The translations under genes and the position numbers were made by a program. The notes under the pieces are model-generated. The model was given only the letters and a program-made list of their open reading frames with translations, was not told where the DNA came from and did no database searches. Positions 50,244-58,538 of a DNA stretch of 64,000 nt are shown piece by piece (position 1 is the first letter of the stretch; each line of letters opens with the position of its first letter). This DNA is from a virus, in the IMG/VR virus record IMGVR_UViG_3300030329_006193, positions 1-64,000 of that record, one strand, 5' to 3'.

Positions 50244-50959
50244 TCTCTCAGGCGAGAAAGGTAATCATTGCGAACAAAGATAAGATTATAGGGATAAGCA
50301 ACGAGGGTATAGCCCTTTGCTTCTCCCAGAGCTTTCATGGGAGGAAAACAAGTGCTCCCACCTAGCTCATTATGTGCAATACCCGGTCGTTGGATGATGT
50401 CCAAATCTAAATTATCGGCCTCAATCACCACCACCTTCGGCTTATAACGCTTAAGAGCATCCCACACCTGATAGTCACAACTATCTATATCTATAGACAG
50501 CAAATCCAGGTCTTGGGGCACTTTCACTGAATCGAAGAAATCATCTAACAAGGTCCCCTGCAGAGGATCATAATGAATGAGAGTCTGAAAGGTTTTTACC
50601 TGCGGCCAGGAGCGAGCGTTTTGGCGAAGCGCCGCATAGCGCTCCGGCTCAATTTCTATTAAAACGGCGCTCCAGCCGTGGTCAACAATCAGGTTATATG
50701 TATTGCTGAACTTGATGCCGTCCCAGGCGCCGAACTCACAGCACACTCCTTTGTCAATTCCCAGGCGGTCAAATATTTCTTTAAGGATCCCATATTCTCC
50801 ATGACTTGATGTCCCCTTCTCTAACGCAAAACGATCGAGTCCATAACCACAGTCAATGCTTACGGGATCTATGCGAAAACGACTAAGGCGGGGGCCGCAC
50901 GACGTGCCTATTAATTCATACGCTTCTTCTTTGGATAACACTGGTCTCCCGTTACGCAT
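50234..50959 (-). CDS. FkbM-like methyltransferase, 241 aa
   Basis: The start is placed at the ATG at 50959, eight bases after GGATGG; the longer frame begins with TTG. Motifs CCEFGAWDGIKFSNTY, GWSAVLIEIEPERYAAL and DLLSIDIDSCDYQVWDAL follow the FkbM/methyltransferase pattern, with the second acidic motif replaced by EIEP. It is probably a sugar O-methyltransferase. It lies between a glycosyltransferase and the second sulfotransferase. Confidence 0.7.
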   Translation of the reverse strand: MRNGRPVLSKEEAYELIGTSCGPRLSRFRIDPVSIDCGYGLDRFALEKGTSSHGEYGILKEIFDRLGIDKGVCCEFGAWDGIKFSNTYNLIVDHGWSAVLIEIEPERYAALRQNARSWPQVKTFQTLIHYDPLQGTLLDDFFDSVKVPQDLDLLSIDIDSCDYQVWDALKRYKPKVVVIEADNLDLDIIQRPGIAHNELGGSTCFPPMKALGEAKGYTLVAYPYNLIFVRNDYLSRLREWL

Positions 50960-50963
50960 TTTT

Positions 50964-51626
50964 TTACCATCCAAAGTGAGCAAACTCTTCGGGAAATTTT
51001 GCTCTCAAGATATCAGCTAATTCGGGAGTGTAATATTCGTCTTTCTTGCTGCGGTCATAGTTCCCTGCGTTAACGTGAATCTGGGTATTTTCTACTCCCA
51101 GATGCTCACTAACTTTATTAAGGTCTTCGGTGTAGGTATTAAAGTGACCAATGAAATCAAAGAGGGGTTCACCGTCAATGTGAGTCAAATAATACTGGTC
51201 GATAAAACGATGGTACTGTACACGTTTGACTCTAGTATCAACGCACCGAACATGGTTGCGAATAAAATCCTCAAAACTCACCGAGGAATCTAGGGACCAC
51301 GGACCATTCAGCTGTCGATCATAATTATATAAGGATATAAGCAGATCAAACTTATTGCGAACAAACGTAAACTTATAATATTCGTCCCAGTGGGCAGCTA
51401 CATCGCGAAAATATGCTAACTTAGTTTCATAACTGTTGCGCTTATCCGACAACACATAATCATCGAACTCATTATTTTGCAGTAAGCGTACAATAGAGGA
51501 TCCTCCCGTTTTAGGTAAATGCAAATAAAGGGTCTTTTTTTCCTTCGACACCACCATCGGCGTCATCAGTTCCATACCGGCCTCGTCGCGGGCAGCAAAT
51601 CTTTGTACAATTTTTTCACTATTCAT
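50964..51626 (-). CDS. Second PAPS-dependent sulfotransferase, 220 aa
   Basis: The 5'-phosphosulfate loop LYLHLPKTGGSSI (K39, T40) and the 3'-phosphate motif FTFVRNKFDLLISLYNYD (R90, S98) are both present. This protein differs from the other sulfotransferase outside the motifs. It has an N-terminal extension of about 30 residues before the first motif. AAGGAAATAAGAAG precedes the ATG. It is likely to act on a different sugar position; that is inferred from the divergence. Confidence 0.8.
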   Translation of the reverse strand: MNSEKIVQRFAARDEAGMELMTPMVVSKEKKTLYLHLPKTGGSSIVRLLQNNEFDDYVLSDKRNSYETKLAYFRDVAAHWDEYYKFTFVRNKFDLLISLYNYDRQLNGPWSLDSSVSFEDFIRNHVRCVDTRVKRVQYHRFIDQYYLTHIDGEPLFDFIGHFNTYTEDLNKVSEHLGVENTQIHVNAGNYDRSKKDEYYTPELADILRAKFPEEFAHFGW

Positions 51627-51630
51627 CTTC

Positions 51631-52527
51631 TTATTTCCTTATATCTTTAATACTGGGGGCGTAATCTTCAATATCGCGGAGGGCGCCCTGGTCATGGTAT
51701 CCCTCATCAACGGTCTTAAAATCATATACAGTATAGCCGTAATGAATGAGAAAAAACAAGCTATTCAGAATGTGATCCCCCCACCGATACTTATAAATAC
51801 CTCCGGAGGCATTAAGGGCTGCATTCCACTGCTCCCATTCCGGAGTACGAAAAAGTTCCGTTTTAAATACATAAGAATCGGCATAAGTAAATTGATGAAA
51901 ATGGGTCTCCGCGTCCGGGTCGACTAAAAGGTCCTGCATAAACTGAGCCTTGGGGGTAATATGGTAAGTAGTCATGTAGGTTTTTAAAAATTCCCATAAG
52001 CCCACGCGGCAATCAAAGTTTCCCTGCTTCGGGGGCTTATCTTTAGCGTGGGTAACCTTGAGTGCCCCCGCCATCTCATGGCGCGACTGAATAATTTCAA
52101 AAAAATCATAAGGCACCTCCTTAGTAAAGAGAGCCTCATCATCAATGCTCATAATGTAGTCATGATTGTGGAGATCGGTACCAGGGTAACCATAAAGATT
52201 GTTGAAATAATGACACATATGCAGATACCCTTTACGGGCTATTGAAAAACGGGTACGAACATACCACAGGTCGCGGCGGTTATAGAATAGCTCTTCTTCG
52301 GGGATCCCCGGGGGAGTTTGATAGTTAATGGGGCGAAAATGGATGTTTTCACTTATATTTCTCCATAAAAGCTCTCTATAAGCCTCGGAGTCGTAGATGT
52401 CATCAAAATAGTGCACGTAAACCGGGTATTCATACCGATGATTCCACTTTTTCCAGAGGGAATCTAGGCAGATAGGAAGACATCGCTTGCGCGACGAAAG
52501 GATGTTGATACACCCATTGAGACTCAC
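51631..52527 (-). CDS. GT15-like (KRE2/MNT1-type) alpha-mannosyltransferase, 298 aa
   Basis: The start is a GTG overlapping the previous TGA (GTGA), eight bases after GGGAG. Family marks of GT15 are visible: RRDLWYVRTRFSIARKGYLH, then HDYIMSIDDEALF (the metal-binding acids at D129-D130), and GGIYKYRWGDHILNS (G242-D251) with EGYHDQG near the end. Fungal KRE2-type enzymes transfer mannose from GDP-mannose in alpha-1,2 linkage in the Golgi; they have membrane anchors, and this one does not. A GT15 member in a phage operon is unusual. Donor GDP-mannose fits the GDP-sugar theme of the island. Confidence 0.7.
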   Translation of the reverse strand: MSLNGCINILSSRKRCLPICLDSLWKKWNHRYEYPVYVHYFDDIYDSEAYRELLWRNISENIHFRPINYQTPPGIPEEELFYNRRDLWYVRTRFSIARKGYLHMCHYFNNLYGYPGTDLHNHDYIMSIDDEALFTKEVPYDFFEIIQSRHEMAGALKVTHAKDKPPKQGNFDCRVGLWEFLKTYMTTYHITPKAQFMQDLLVDPDAETHFHQFTYADSYVFKTELFRTPEWEQWNAALNASGGIYKYRWGDHILNSLFFLIHYGYTVYDFKTVDEGYHDQGALRDIEDYAPSIKDIRK

Positions 52528-53474
52528 TTCATGACTCCCAAACTATCTAAATCATACTTGCTTACCCATTGGATGTACTTTTCGAGGCCTGCACGAAGCG
52601 AGAAAGCATTAACATGCCCATAATCCTTAATCTTGTCCACATTACTCAGTAATTTCTTGACCTCGCCCGGTCGGGGATCCATATGGACAACTGTAGACTT
52701 AGAGTTGGAAATATCGATAATTTCCTGTGCAATGTCGTTAATCGTATGATCTTCTCCAAACCCTGTATTTACAATCTCTCCTGATGGAATCGTCTGCGCT
52801 ACGATGTAACCATTGACCGCATCCTCAATATACTGATAGTCTCGGGTCTGATCTCCGTCGCCGTACACCACCAGGGGCTTTCCATCTAGGGCGCGCCGGA
52901 CAAAAATCGCAATCACGGACCCATAGCCCGAAGACTTTTGTCGGGGGCCAAAGGTATTAAAGTTTCGGACAACACGGACGTCGGTGCCATAAGTGTGATG
53001 ATAAGATACGCATAACGATTCGGCCGCAACCTTAGAGGCCGCGTAAGGGGACTGCGGGTTCACGGGAGATCTTTCGGTATGTTCTCCCGGGGATTCCCCG
53101 TAGACCTCGGCAGACGAAGCCATAGTCATGGAGAGCTTACGATTCTGAGTACACAAATCTAACAGATTTTTAGTCCCTTGCAGGTTAATCTCTAGTGTTT
53201 CGTCGGGGCGAATAATAGATTTCTCCACGTGAATCTGAGCTGCTAGGTGGAAGATGTGATCGCAATCAGCGGTCAACTCCTTGAGTCGTGCGATGTTTAG
53301 GATACTATCTTCTACAAAATAAAAGCTTTTGTTATTGAATAGGCCTCGAATATTATTAAGATTGCCATTATAAAAGTTGTCTAAACACACAACTTCATGG
53401 CCATCTTTTATAAGGCGTTCACACAGGTGAGAGCCAATAAACCCGGCTCCTCCGGTTACAAGATATTTACGCAT
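52524..53474 (-). CDS. Extended SDR, 4,6-dehydratase or 4-epimerase-like, 316 aa
   Basis: The glycine motif GGAGFIG is followed by ASSAEVYGESPGE, SPYAASKVAAES (catalytic Tyr-Lys), RNFNTFGPRQ and GDGDQTRDYQYIEDA. The SAEVYG element resembles 4,6-dehydratases such as LegB, which carry an acid at this place, rather than plain 4-epimerases. It overlaps the aminotransferase gene by eight bases. A dehydratase plus aminotransferase pair would build a 4-amino-4,6-dideoxy sugar. The choice between dehydratase and epimerase is not settled. Confidence 0.75.
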   Translation of the reverse strand: MRKYLVTGGAGFIGSHLCERLIKDGHEVVCLDNFYNGNLNNIRGLFNNKSFYFVEDSILNIARLKELTADCDHIFHLAAQIHVEKSIIRPDETLEINLQGTKNLLDLCTQNRKLSMTMASSAEVYGESPGEHTERSPVNPQSPYAASKVAAESLCVSYHHTYGTDVRVVRNFNTFGPRQKSSGYGSVIAIFVRRALDGKPLVVYGDGDQTRDYQYIEDAVNGYIVAQTIPSGEIVNTGFGEDHTINDIAQEIIDISNSKSTVVHMDPRPGEVKKLLSNVDKIKDYGHVNAFSLRAGLEKYIQWVSKYDLDSLGVMK

Positions 53475-54279
53475 TTTTTGATATTCTCCTTACAGTACGT
53501 GCCGCCTCTTCAGCGACGGGGCAGTTGCCAGTAATCCCGCGGGCGATATAGGCTGGCTGCTCATACACCACTTTGGGATAATGACCTAGCTCGGGGCCAC
53601 GGAGGCCGAGTTCGGCTTCAATTCCAGCCATATGGAGCTTCATTTGTTCCAGGGCCATTAAGCACAATGGCTCAGCTAGGCGAAAGTTGAATCCCACATT
53701 AACGTGATTATATTTGCCGTCCTGACCTTGGTTGCACACCGAGCGAACCTTGGATCCATCTAATTTCGACCCATGGGGAACGCAAATCATTCCTCCCTCA
53801 AAGGTAGAAATATTCTTAGTTTTATAAAAACTAAAAGTTCCCGCATCCGACATCATTCCCGCATGGCGTCCATCGGCGGCGGTGGCCCCGAAAGCTTGGG
53901 CCGTATCCTCGATAACTACTAGATTATGCTTTTGAGCTATCTCGCAAATTTTTACCATGTCGCAGACTCGCCCATATAAATGAACGGGAATAATGGCCTT
54001 AGTTTTTTCGGTAATCGCTGCCTCGATTTTAGTCGGATCAATAAGATAAGTATCCGGATCAATATCTACAAAAACAGGCTTAGCCCCTGCAATGATGATA
54101 GCATTAGAAGTGGCTATAAAAGTAAAGGGAGTGGTAATGATTTCATCTCCGGGTTGGAGGTCCATGGCCCACAGCGGTGCTATAAGTGCAGACGTCCCGT
54201 TATTGACAGCAATACACTCCGCGAGATTAAACCTATCTCTCACATAATCTTCAAAAATTTCTCTCACAATAGCAGGCAT
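53467..54279 (-). CDS. Shortened DegT/DnrJ/EryC1-type sugar aminotransferase, 270 aa
   Basis: The PLP lysine K153 sits in SFYKTKN, D125 in VIEDTAQAFGA pairs with the pyridine nitrogen, and GFNFRLAEP is the third motif. Family members have about 370 residues. Here the N-terminal arm of about 25 residues is missing. The C-terminal small domain is collapsed: EQMKLHMAGIE runs almost directly into HYPKVVYEQPAY and CPVAEEAARTVRRI, which normally end the protein about 100 residues further on. GGAGG before the ATG supports the start. It may still be active as a dimer, or be a relic. It would add an amino group to a 4-keto sugar. Confidence 0.8.
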   Translation of the reverse strand: MPAIVREIFEDYVRDRFNLAECIAVNNGTSALIAPLWAMDLQPGDEIITTPFTFIATSNAIIIAGAKPVFVDIDPDTYLIDPTKIEAAITEKTKAIIPVHLYGRVCDMVKICEIAQKHNLVVIEDTAQAFGATAADGRHAGMMSDAGTFSFYKTKNISTFEGGMICVPHGSKLDGSKVRSVCNQGQDGKYNHVNVGFNFRLAEPLCLMALEQMKLHMAGIEAELGLRGPELGHYPKVVYEQPAYIARGITGNCPVAEEAARTVRRISKNA

Positions 54280-54981
54280 TTATTTTACCTCCACCATGTC
54301 AAGGTCGCCGAGGAATCGCCTAAGGGTCTCCAAATGAAAGGAAGACGAGGAAGTTAGCAGAGGGCTAGCCCCGGGCACAGTCACTCCCACATATCCCATC
54401 TCTGCAAGGAACTCATCTACTGCGGCGCGGACCCCAGTTGGACCCTCGCGCTCGGTGCGCGGAGTGGCTAAAGTATTATTTTCATACCCTTCTAGGTCAG
54501 CATAATAGGTATCAGTCATTGCGTGGCGATTATTATAATCATCGAATAGGATGATCGTTTCTTCATGAATTGTCGATTTAAGCAGCTCACACTCGGTCTT
54601 AACGGTTTCATAATTATGATCCCCATCAATCATAATGATATCAAGTAGTCCGAGGTGACTCTGTTGGGTGGCTTCAAGATTTTGGGCTCGGTGTTCTAAA
54701 TAGCTTAGACTATTGGCTTCGATGAGGCGTAAATTCTCTAGTCCCAGAATGCTGTTGTGCAATTCTCGAACGCCCTCTCTGATTTTTATATCAATGGCTT
54801 CGTAGACATACGGAACCCCTAAAAGTTGTAAGTTGACGGCGTACGGAATAGTACTTAAACCGTCCATTATCCCCACTTCTAACACACGTAGATAGGGCTC
54901 CTTTTCTCCGGACGCTCGGCGCTGGGCGACCGAATTCGCTCCTAACTCGGATAACAATGGAATAAATCCTCGATAAGACAT
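54280..54981 (-). CDS. Class I SAM methyltransferase-like protein, 233 aa
   Basis: The N-terminal LRVLEVGIMDGLSTIPYAV carries motif I, and LLDIIMIDGDHNYETVKTEC with IILFDDYNNR carries the second acidic site; these fit the Methyltransf_24 type. The DGDHNY segment is the usual metal- or substrate-binding loop of the class. GGAGG lies 10 bases upstream of the ATG. Located between a GT2 transferase and the aminotransferase, so a sugar or sugar-phosphate substrate is likely. Confidence 0.7.
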   Translation of the reverse strand: MSYRGFIPLLSELGANSVAQRRASGEKEPYLRVLEVGIMDGLSTIPYAVNLQLLGVPYVYEAIDIKIREGVRELHNSILGLENLRLIEANSLSYLEHRAQNLEATQQSHLGLLDIIMIDGDHNYETVKTECELLKSTIHEETIILFDDYNNRHAMTDTYYADLEGYENNTLATPRTEREGPTGVRAAVDEFLAEMGYVGVTVPGASPLLTSSSSFHLETLRRFLGDLDMVEVK

Positions 54982-54984
54982 AAC

Positions 54985-55692
54985 TTAAAACCTCCTGCAG
55001 TGTTTGTCGATCATGACAGCTTGTTCCATAGCCTGTTGATCCTTCATCTCGCGAGTAAGACCATTATCGCCTTCAAACTCCCGGTGGTGATACATCATAG
55101 CCTCAGGATTAAACTGATACTTGTATCCTAAATAAGCAAGCCGGGCGATGAATTCCTGTCCACACCCTCCATACCCGCGGAAGCGCTCTGAAAACATTCC
55201 GCAGCCTACCCAGTCATGACGATACATGCACGCGTTATTTTCTACAATTCTTTCCGTAATGGTATGAGGCTTACGAATCCCGTACTTGAGTAACGTCCTC
55301 TTCATCTTAGCATGGAGAGAGTCTTTAGGATCATGAGAATTTCGATAACCCCCTGTTAGAACACCCTGGGTGACTGATGCTTTATGTGCCGCCACAAAAC
55401 CGGGTGCAGGGAATGAATCGTCATCTAAGATCACCACAATTGGTCGGGTCGTCTCCACAATTCCCATATTACGAGCTTTAGCTAGACAATAAGTGTCATG
55501 CTCCAAAGTATCGACGGCCTTGATGGAGAAAGGAGCCTGATAGTTGGCAAGCATCTCAGGCGTATCGTCTGTGCCTCCATCTATCGCCACCACTACTTCA
55601 AAATCCATATCTGTCTGTTTCATAAAACAATCCAGATTTTGCTTTAAAACCGCTGAGCGATTATACGTGGTGATAACAACCGATAATGACAT
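54985..55692 (-). CDS. GT2 (GT-A) glycosyltransferase, 235 aa
   Basis: The N-terminal SVVITTYNRSAVLKQNLDCF and EVVVAIDGGTDD are the donor-binding core, and VVILDDDSFPAPGFV carries the DxD metal site. The later WVGCGMFSERFRGYGGCGQE resembles the C-terminal acceptor segment (Glyco_transf_7C type) with a glutamate near the expected base. It is an inverting GT2 by family. Sugar specificity cannot be read from sequence. Confidence 0.8.
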   Translation of the reverse strand: MSLSVVITTYNRSAVLKQNLDCFMKQTDMDFEVVVAIDGGTDDTPEMLANYQAPFSIKAVDTLEHDTYCLAKARNMGIVETTRPIVVILDDDSFPAPGFVAAHKASVTQGVLTGGYRNSHDPKDSLHAKMKRTLLKYGIRKPHTITERIVENNACMYRHDWVGCGMFSERFRGYGGCGQEFIARLAYLGYKYQFNPEAMMYHHREFEGDNGLTREMKDQQAMEQAVMIDKHCRRF

Positions 55693-56399
55693 TACAGATA
55701 CCTCTTACAGAACGCTGCGGCGTGGGGGAGCTTGAGACGCTGTTCTATTGTAACAGCATAATAGTCCGATTTTAAATGATAGATGCGAGAAGAAAGGTCA
55801 GGGAAAACCGCCGAAACAATCTGTTCGGGTGCTTCTTGTACCCTATAAGCGGGATTTTCTCCGATAGTTTTCGTAAGTGCTGGACTTTCGCAGTGCTTAA
55901 GGTCGGTATGAGCTTGTAAATAGGAGATGTTATTAATCCAGGCCCCTAAAAACGCCTTAGCCTTCTCCACATTCATCGCTCCAAAAAAGGAACCAATATG
56001 CTTTGAGAAGCCTTGACGGTCACGTGTACAAGCTATAATGTCCGCATTAAAATCAAGCACATCCTCAAAAGTAGAAGCAAAAATACAATCTGAATCAATC
56101 ATAAGAGTGGGCAGTCCCGTCTTCTCCAAGGTGTCCAGCAAATACGCAGTCTTGGAATAAGTATTCGCTGCCCAGCCTTCATCATGAATGGCGGCGGACT
56201 TAAAGTCAGATCCTGTCTTTACCACCTGGACTTTGGGAAAGTAGTTAAAATAAGTCACCGTCTCAGGACTTAGGCCGGTGTCATATATATAAATAGCGGA
56301 CACATTACGGAGGTTGACGTTTTCAAAAAGAGAATTAATAAAGAGTTTTCCAAAGGCCGCGTAACCCTCATTGATAACGGTTAAGATATTGTACTTCAT
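55692..56399 (-). CDS. GT-A-type glycosyltransferase, 235 aa
   Basis: The start is the ATG at 56399 (MKYNILTVINEGYAAF), with GGAG about 11 bases upstream. The GTG three codons earlier is less convincing. The fold is suggested by NILTVINEGY and LPTLMIDSDCIFASTF, where D-S-D is a DxD metal site. The GT subfamily cannot be fixed by eye. It overlaps the GT upstream and abuts the GT2 downstream. Confidence 0.65.
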   Translation of the reverse strand: MKYNILTVINEGYAAFGKLFINSLFENVNLRNVSAIYIYDTGLSPETVTYFNYFPKVQVVKTGSDFKSAAIHDEGWAANTYSKTAYLLDTLEKTGLPTLMIDSDCIFASTFEDVLDFNADIIACTRDRQGFSKHIGSFFGAMNVEKAKAFLGAWINNISYLQAHTDLKHCESPALTKTIGENPAYRVQEAPEQIVSAVFPDLSSRIYHLKSDYYAVTIEQRLKLPHAAAFCKRYL

Positions 56400-57244
56400 A
56401 AAAGCCACTTCTCCAGCTTAAGACATGCCTCATCCCGCATCGTGCGTACGGCAGCTATCAGTTCGTCGCCGTTTAAAGGAAACCAATCTTCGTGGGCGAC
56501 CCCAATTACTTCTTTCTGGGACAAGAACTTACAGTTAAGCATCTTAGCTTCAACCGCGACTCTCGGAGTGGGCTCCGGGTGTCCGGTCTGGAACACCAAT
56601 CCTTTGTATTGGGTGAGCACCCTCAAGAAGTCATGATGATTCGGGGCCTGAATAAGATCATATGGCAAATTTGCTTTCTCGCAAAAAGCTACTGTTTGTC
56701 GCGTTTTCTTAATGGGATTACTCGATTGAATCACAGCGTACTTCTCGTTCTTTGGGGTATTATTAAGGCTCTGAATTAAATTCAGATCAGTATCACTCCA
56801 CATGCTACAATTAATGTTTTGCAGATTGGGCAGAGTAAGGTTCTTGGCAAAAATGGATCTATGCATTTTGCTTAAACACACGACCGCAGCTGCGTTTTGG
56901 TAAAAAGTAAAATTATATTGATAAGTCTCGTCGGGAGCTAAAAACTCGGGGTATACGATAGGGTTCCTATTCTTCAAGAACTTATAGTCGTGTTCGTAAA
57001 TCAAGTAGCGACAATGTTTAGCTAACAGAGCCTTGCACACATTTTTGAGCGCCACAAAGTTACTTATGAACCACTTCTTGTCAGTGTTTTGGAGAATATA
57101 CTCAGGCGTGAGGCTGTAGGTATTGACCTTCGCGTACAATAACCCTTTAGATTCAAAATGTTGCGCTACAACATCATCATGTAGTTCGGCTCCCCCGAGG
57201 TGCTGAGACGCGAAGAAATCCTGGAGAAATATTACCTGGGTCAT
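56396..57244 (-). CDS. GT-B-like glycosyltransferase, 282 aa
   Basis: The first half (VIFLQDFFASQHLGGAELHD) and the second (IQSSNPIKKTRQTV, then FQTGHPEPTPRVAVEAKMLN) read like a GT-B enzyme with a shortened first domain. The glutamate pair in PEPTPRVAVEAK is the donor-binding E-x7-E of GT4 and related families. AGGATGT lies just before the ATG. No membrane segment was seen. Confidence 0.6.
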   Translation of the reverse strand: MTQVIFLQDFFASQHLGGAELHDDVVAQHFESKGLLYAKVNTYSLTPEYILQNTDKKWFISNFVALKNVCKALLAKHCRYLIYEHDYKFLKNRNPIVYPEFLAPDETYQYNFTFYQNAAAVVCLSKMHRSIFAKNLTLPNLQNINCSMWSDTDLNLIQSLNNTPKNEKYAVIQSSNPIKKTRQTVAFCEKANLPYDLIQAPNHHDFLRVLTQYKGLVFQTGHPEPTPRVAVEAKMLNCKFLSQKEVIGVAHEDWFPLNGDELIAAVRTMRDEACLKLEKWLL

Positions 57245-57252
57245 ACATCCTG

Positions 57253-58536
57253 CTAGAGTTCCGAGATCTCTTCAATCTTTTTAAGCCACTCTGCCACATC
57301 CTCATCTGGATCCTCATGAAGGATTGAAACAAACTTTTCATACAAATCCTCCGGCTGGAACTTCTCTCGAATTTCCTTGGCTAGAATCTTGGCACGAGAG
57401 CGATAATGATCCTGCTTTTCGATCGCCTCACGCAGACCTCTCTTGTAAGAAGATTCGCGCGCGAACGCCCACATGCTATCCGCCTGAATGACACCATCCC
57501 ACACGGCTGCCTTCTGCACTTGGCCTAGGCTAAAATCTACCGGAATAATATATGGGACTGCCTTCCCCTTCTTGTTGGTTTTGCAGATAAAGTCTAATTG
57601 ACCACTCCATGGAACCGTAATCAAGGGTACTTCATTCAGGGCGGCCTCATAGAGTGGGAGGCCCCACCCTTCTCCATGGGAAATATTAATATAAGCTTGG
57701 ACGGTAGGATGCTGATAGAGCCACGCAAGATTCCCTTCCGAGATCTCTCCATGGAGCAGATAAATCTTACACTTCCGCTCTTCCACCCCCCACGATGCAG
57801 CTTCGCCTAAGAGGGCCTCCAAGCGCCGGGTGGTATAGGCGCGGTCCATGATACTATCGCACACTGAGTTAGTCTTTAAAATGAGGCCAACATCTGGGTC
57901 ATCTTTGAATTCCTCGATAAACCATCGAATGGTATTATCCAGATTCTTGCGGGTTCCCCACTGAGATACGGCCAAAAAGTTCTTAGAAGTACTGAATTCA
58001 ATATCTAGTGCCTCGGGCGCCGCTTCGCGGATAGGATAGCCCACCACCTCGATAGGCTTATTAACCTTCCATCCCTTCACCATCTCGCCCGTCTTCGCGT
58101 TTTGAACTTCATAAGCGGTCTCTTCGAAACCCTTTTTAGAATGCTCCGAGATTGTAATCAATTTATCGACCACTTCATTAGTTTTCTCTATCCATGCAGG
58201 AGCAATCTTAGTAGTTTCAATTCCGGCAGTGTATCCTACATTGAAATGCGCCATGGGCTCAAACTCATTAGGTACCGTAACTTGCAAAGATATATCATAA
58301 GCGACATTTCCCTGATTAGCATGTATGTGGTGTTGGGTTTTGGTCATCGTCTCCAAAATCCATTTTACTAGCTCCGTATTGGCTGCTACGTGGCCGGTTC
58401 CGCCCCATGGGATATTAATAATATGAATATCAAATACATCGGGGCGGCTGCGGAGAGCTTCGAGAGCAAATCGTGTCTGCTCACCATAGCCGGACCGGGA
58501 GAGGGCCGGGCCCTTAACAATTATCGTTTTCATCAT
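57253..58536 (-). CDS. GT4 glycosyltransferase, 427 aa
   Basis: The N-terminal KGPALSRSGYGEQTRFALEA shows the glycine-rich acceptor-domain start. The C-terminal INISHGEGWGLPLYEAALNE carries the E-x7-E donor motif of GT4. At 427 residues it is a complete enzyme. The initiator could be either of two adjacent ATGs at 58534-58536 and 58531-58533. It is directly preceded by a second GT4 gene, so the two may act in sequence. Confidence 0.85.
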   Translation of the reverse strand: MMKTIIVKGPALSRSGYGEQTRFALEALRSRPDVFDIHIINIPWGGTGHVAANTELVKWILETMTKTQHHIHANQGNVAYDISLQVTVPNEFEPMAHFNVGYTAGIETTKIAPAWIEKTNEVVDKLITISEHSKKGFEETAYEVQNAKTGEMVKGWKVNKPIEVVGYPIREAAPEALDIEFSTSKNFLAVSQWGTRKNLDNTIRWFIEEFKDDPDVGLILKTNSVCDSIMDRAYTTRRLEALLGEAASWGVEERKCKIYLLHGEISEGNLAWLYQHPTVQAYINISHGEGWGLPLYEAALNEVPLITVPWSGQLDFICKTNKKGKAVPYIIPVDFSLGQVQKAAVWDGVIQADSMWAFARESSYKRGLREAIEKQDHYRSRAKILAKEIREKFQPEDLYEKFVSILHEDPDEDVAEWLKKIEEISEL

Positions 58537-58538
58537 TT

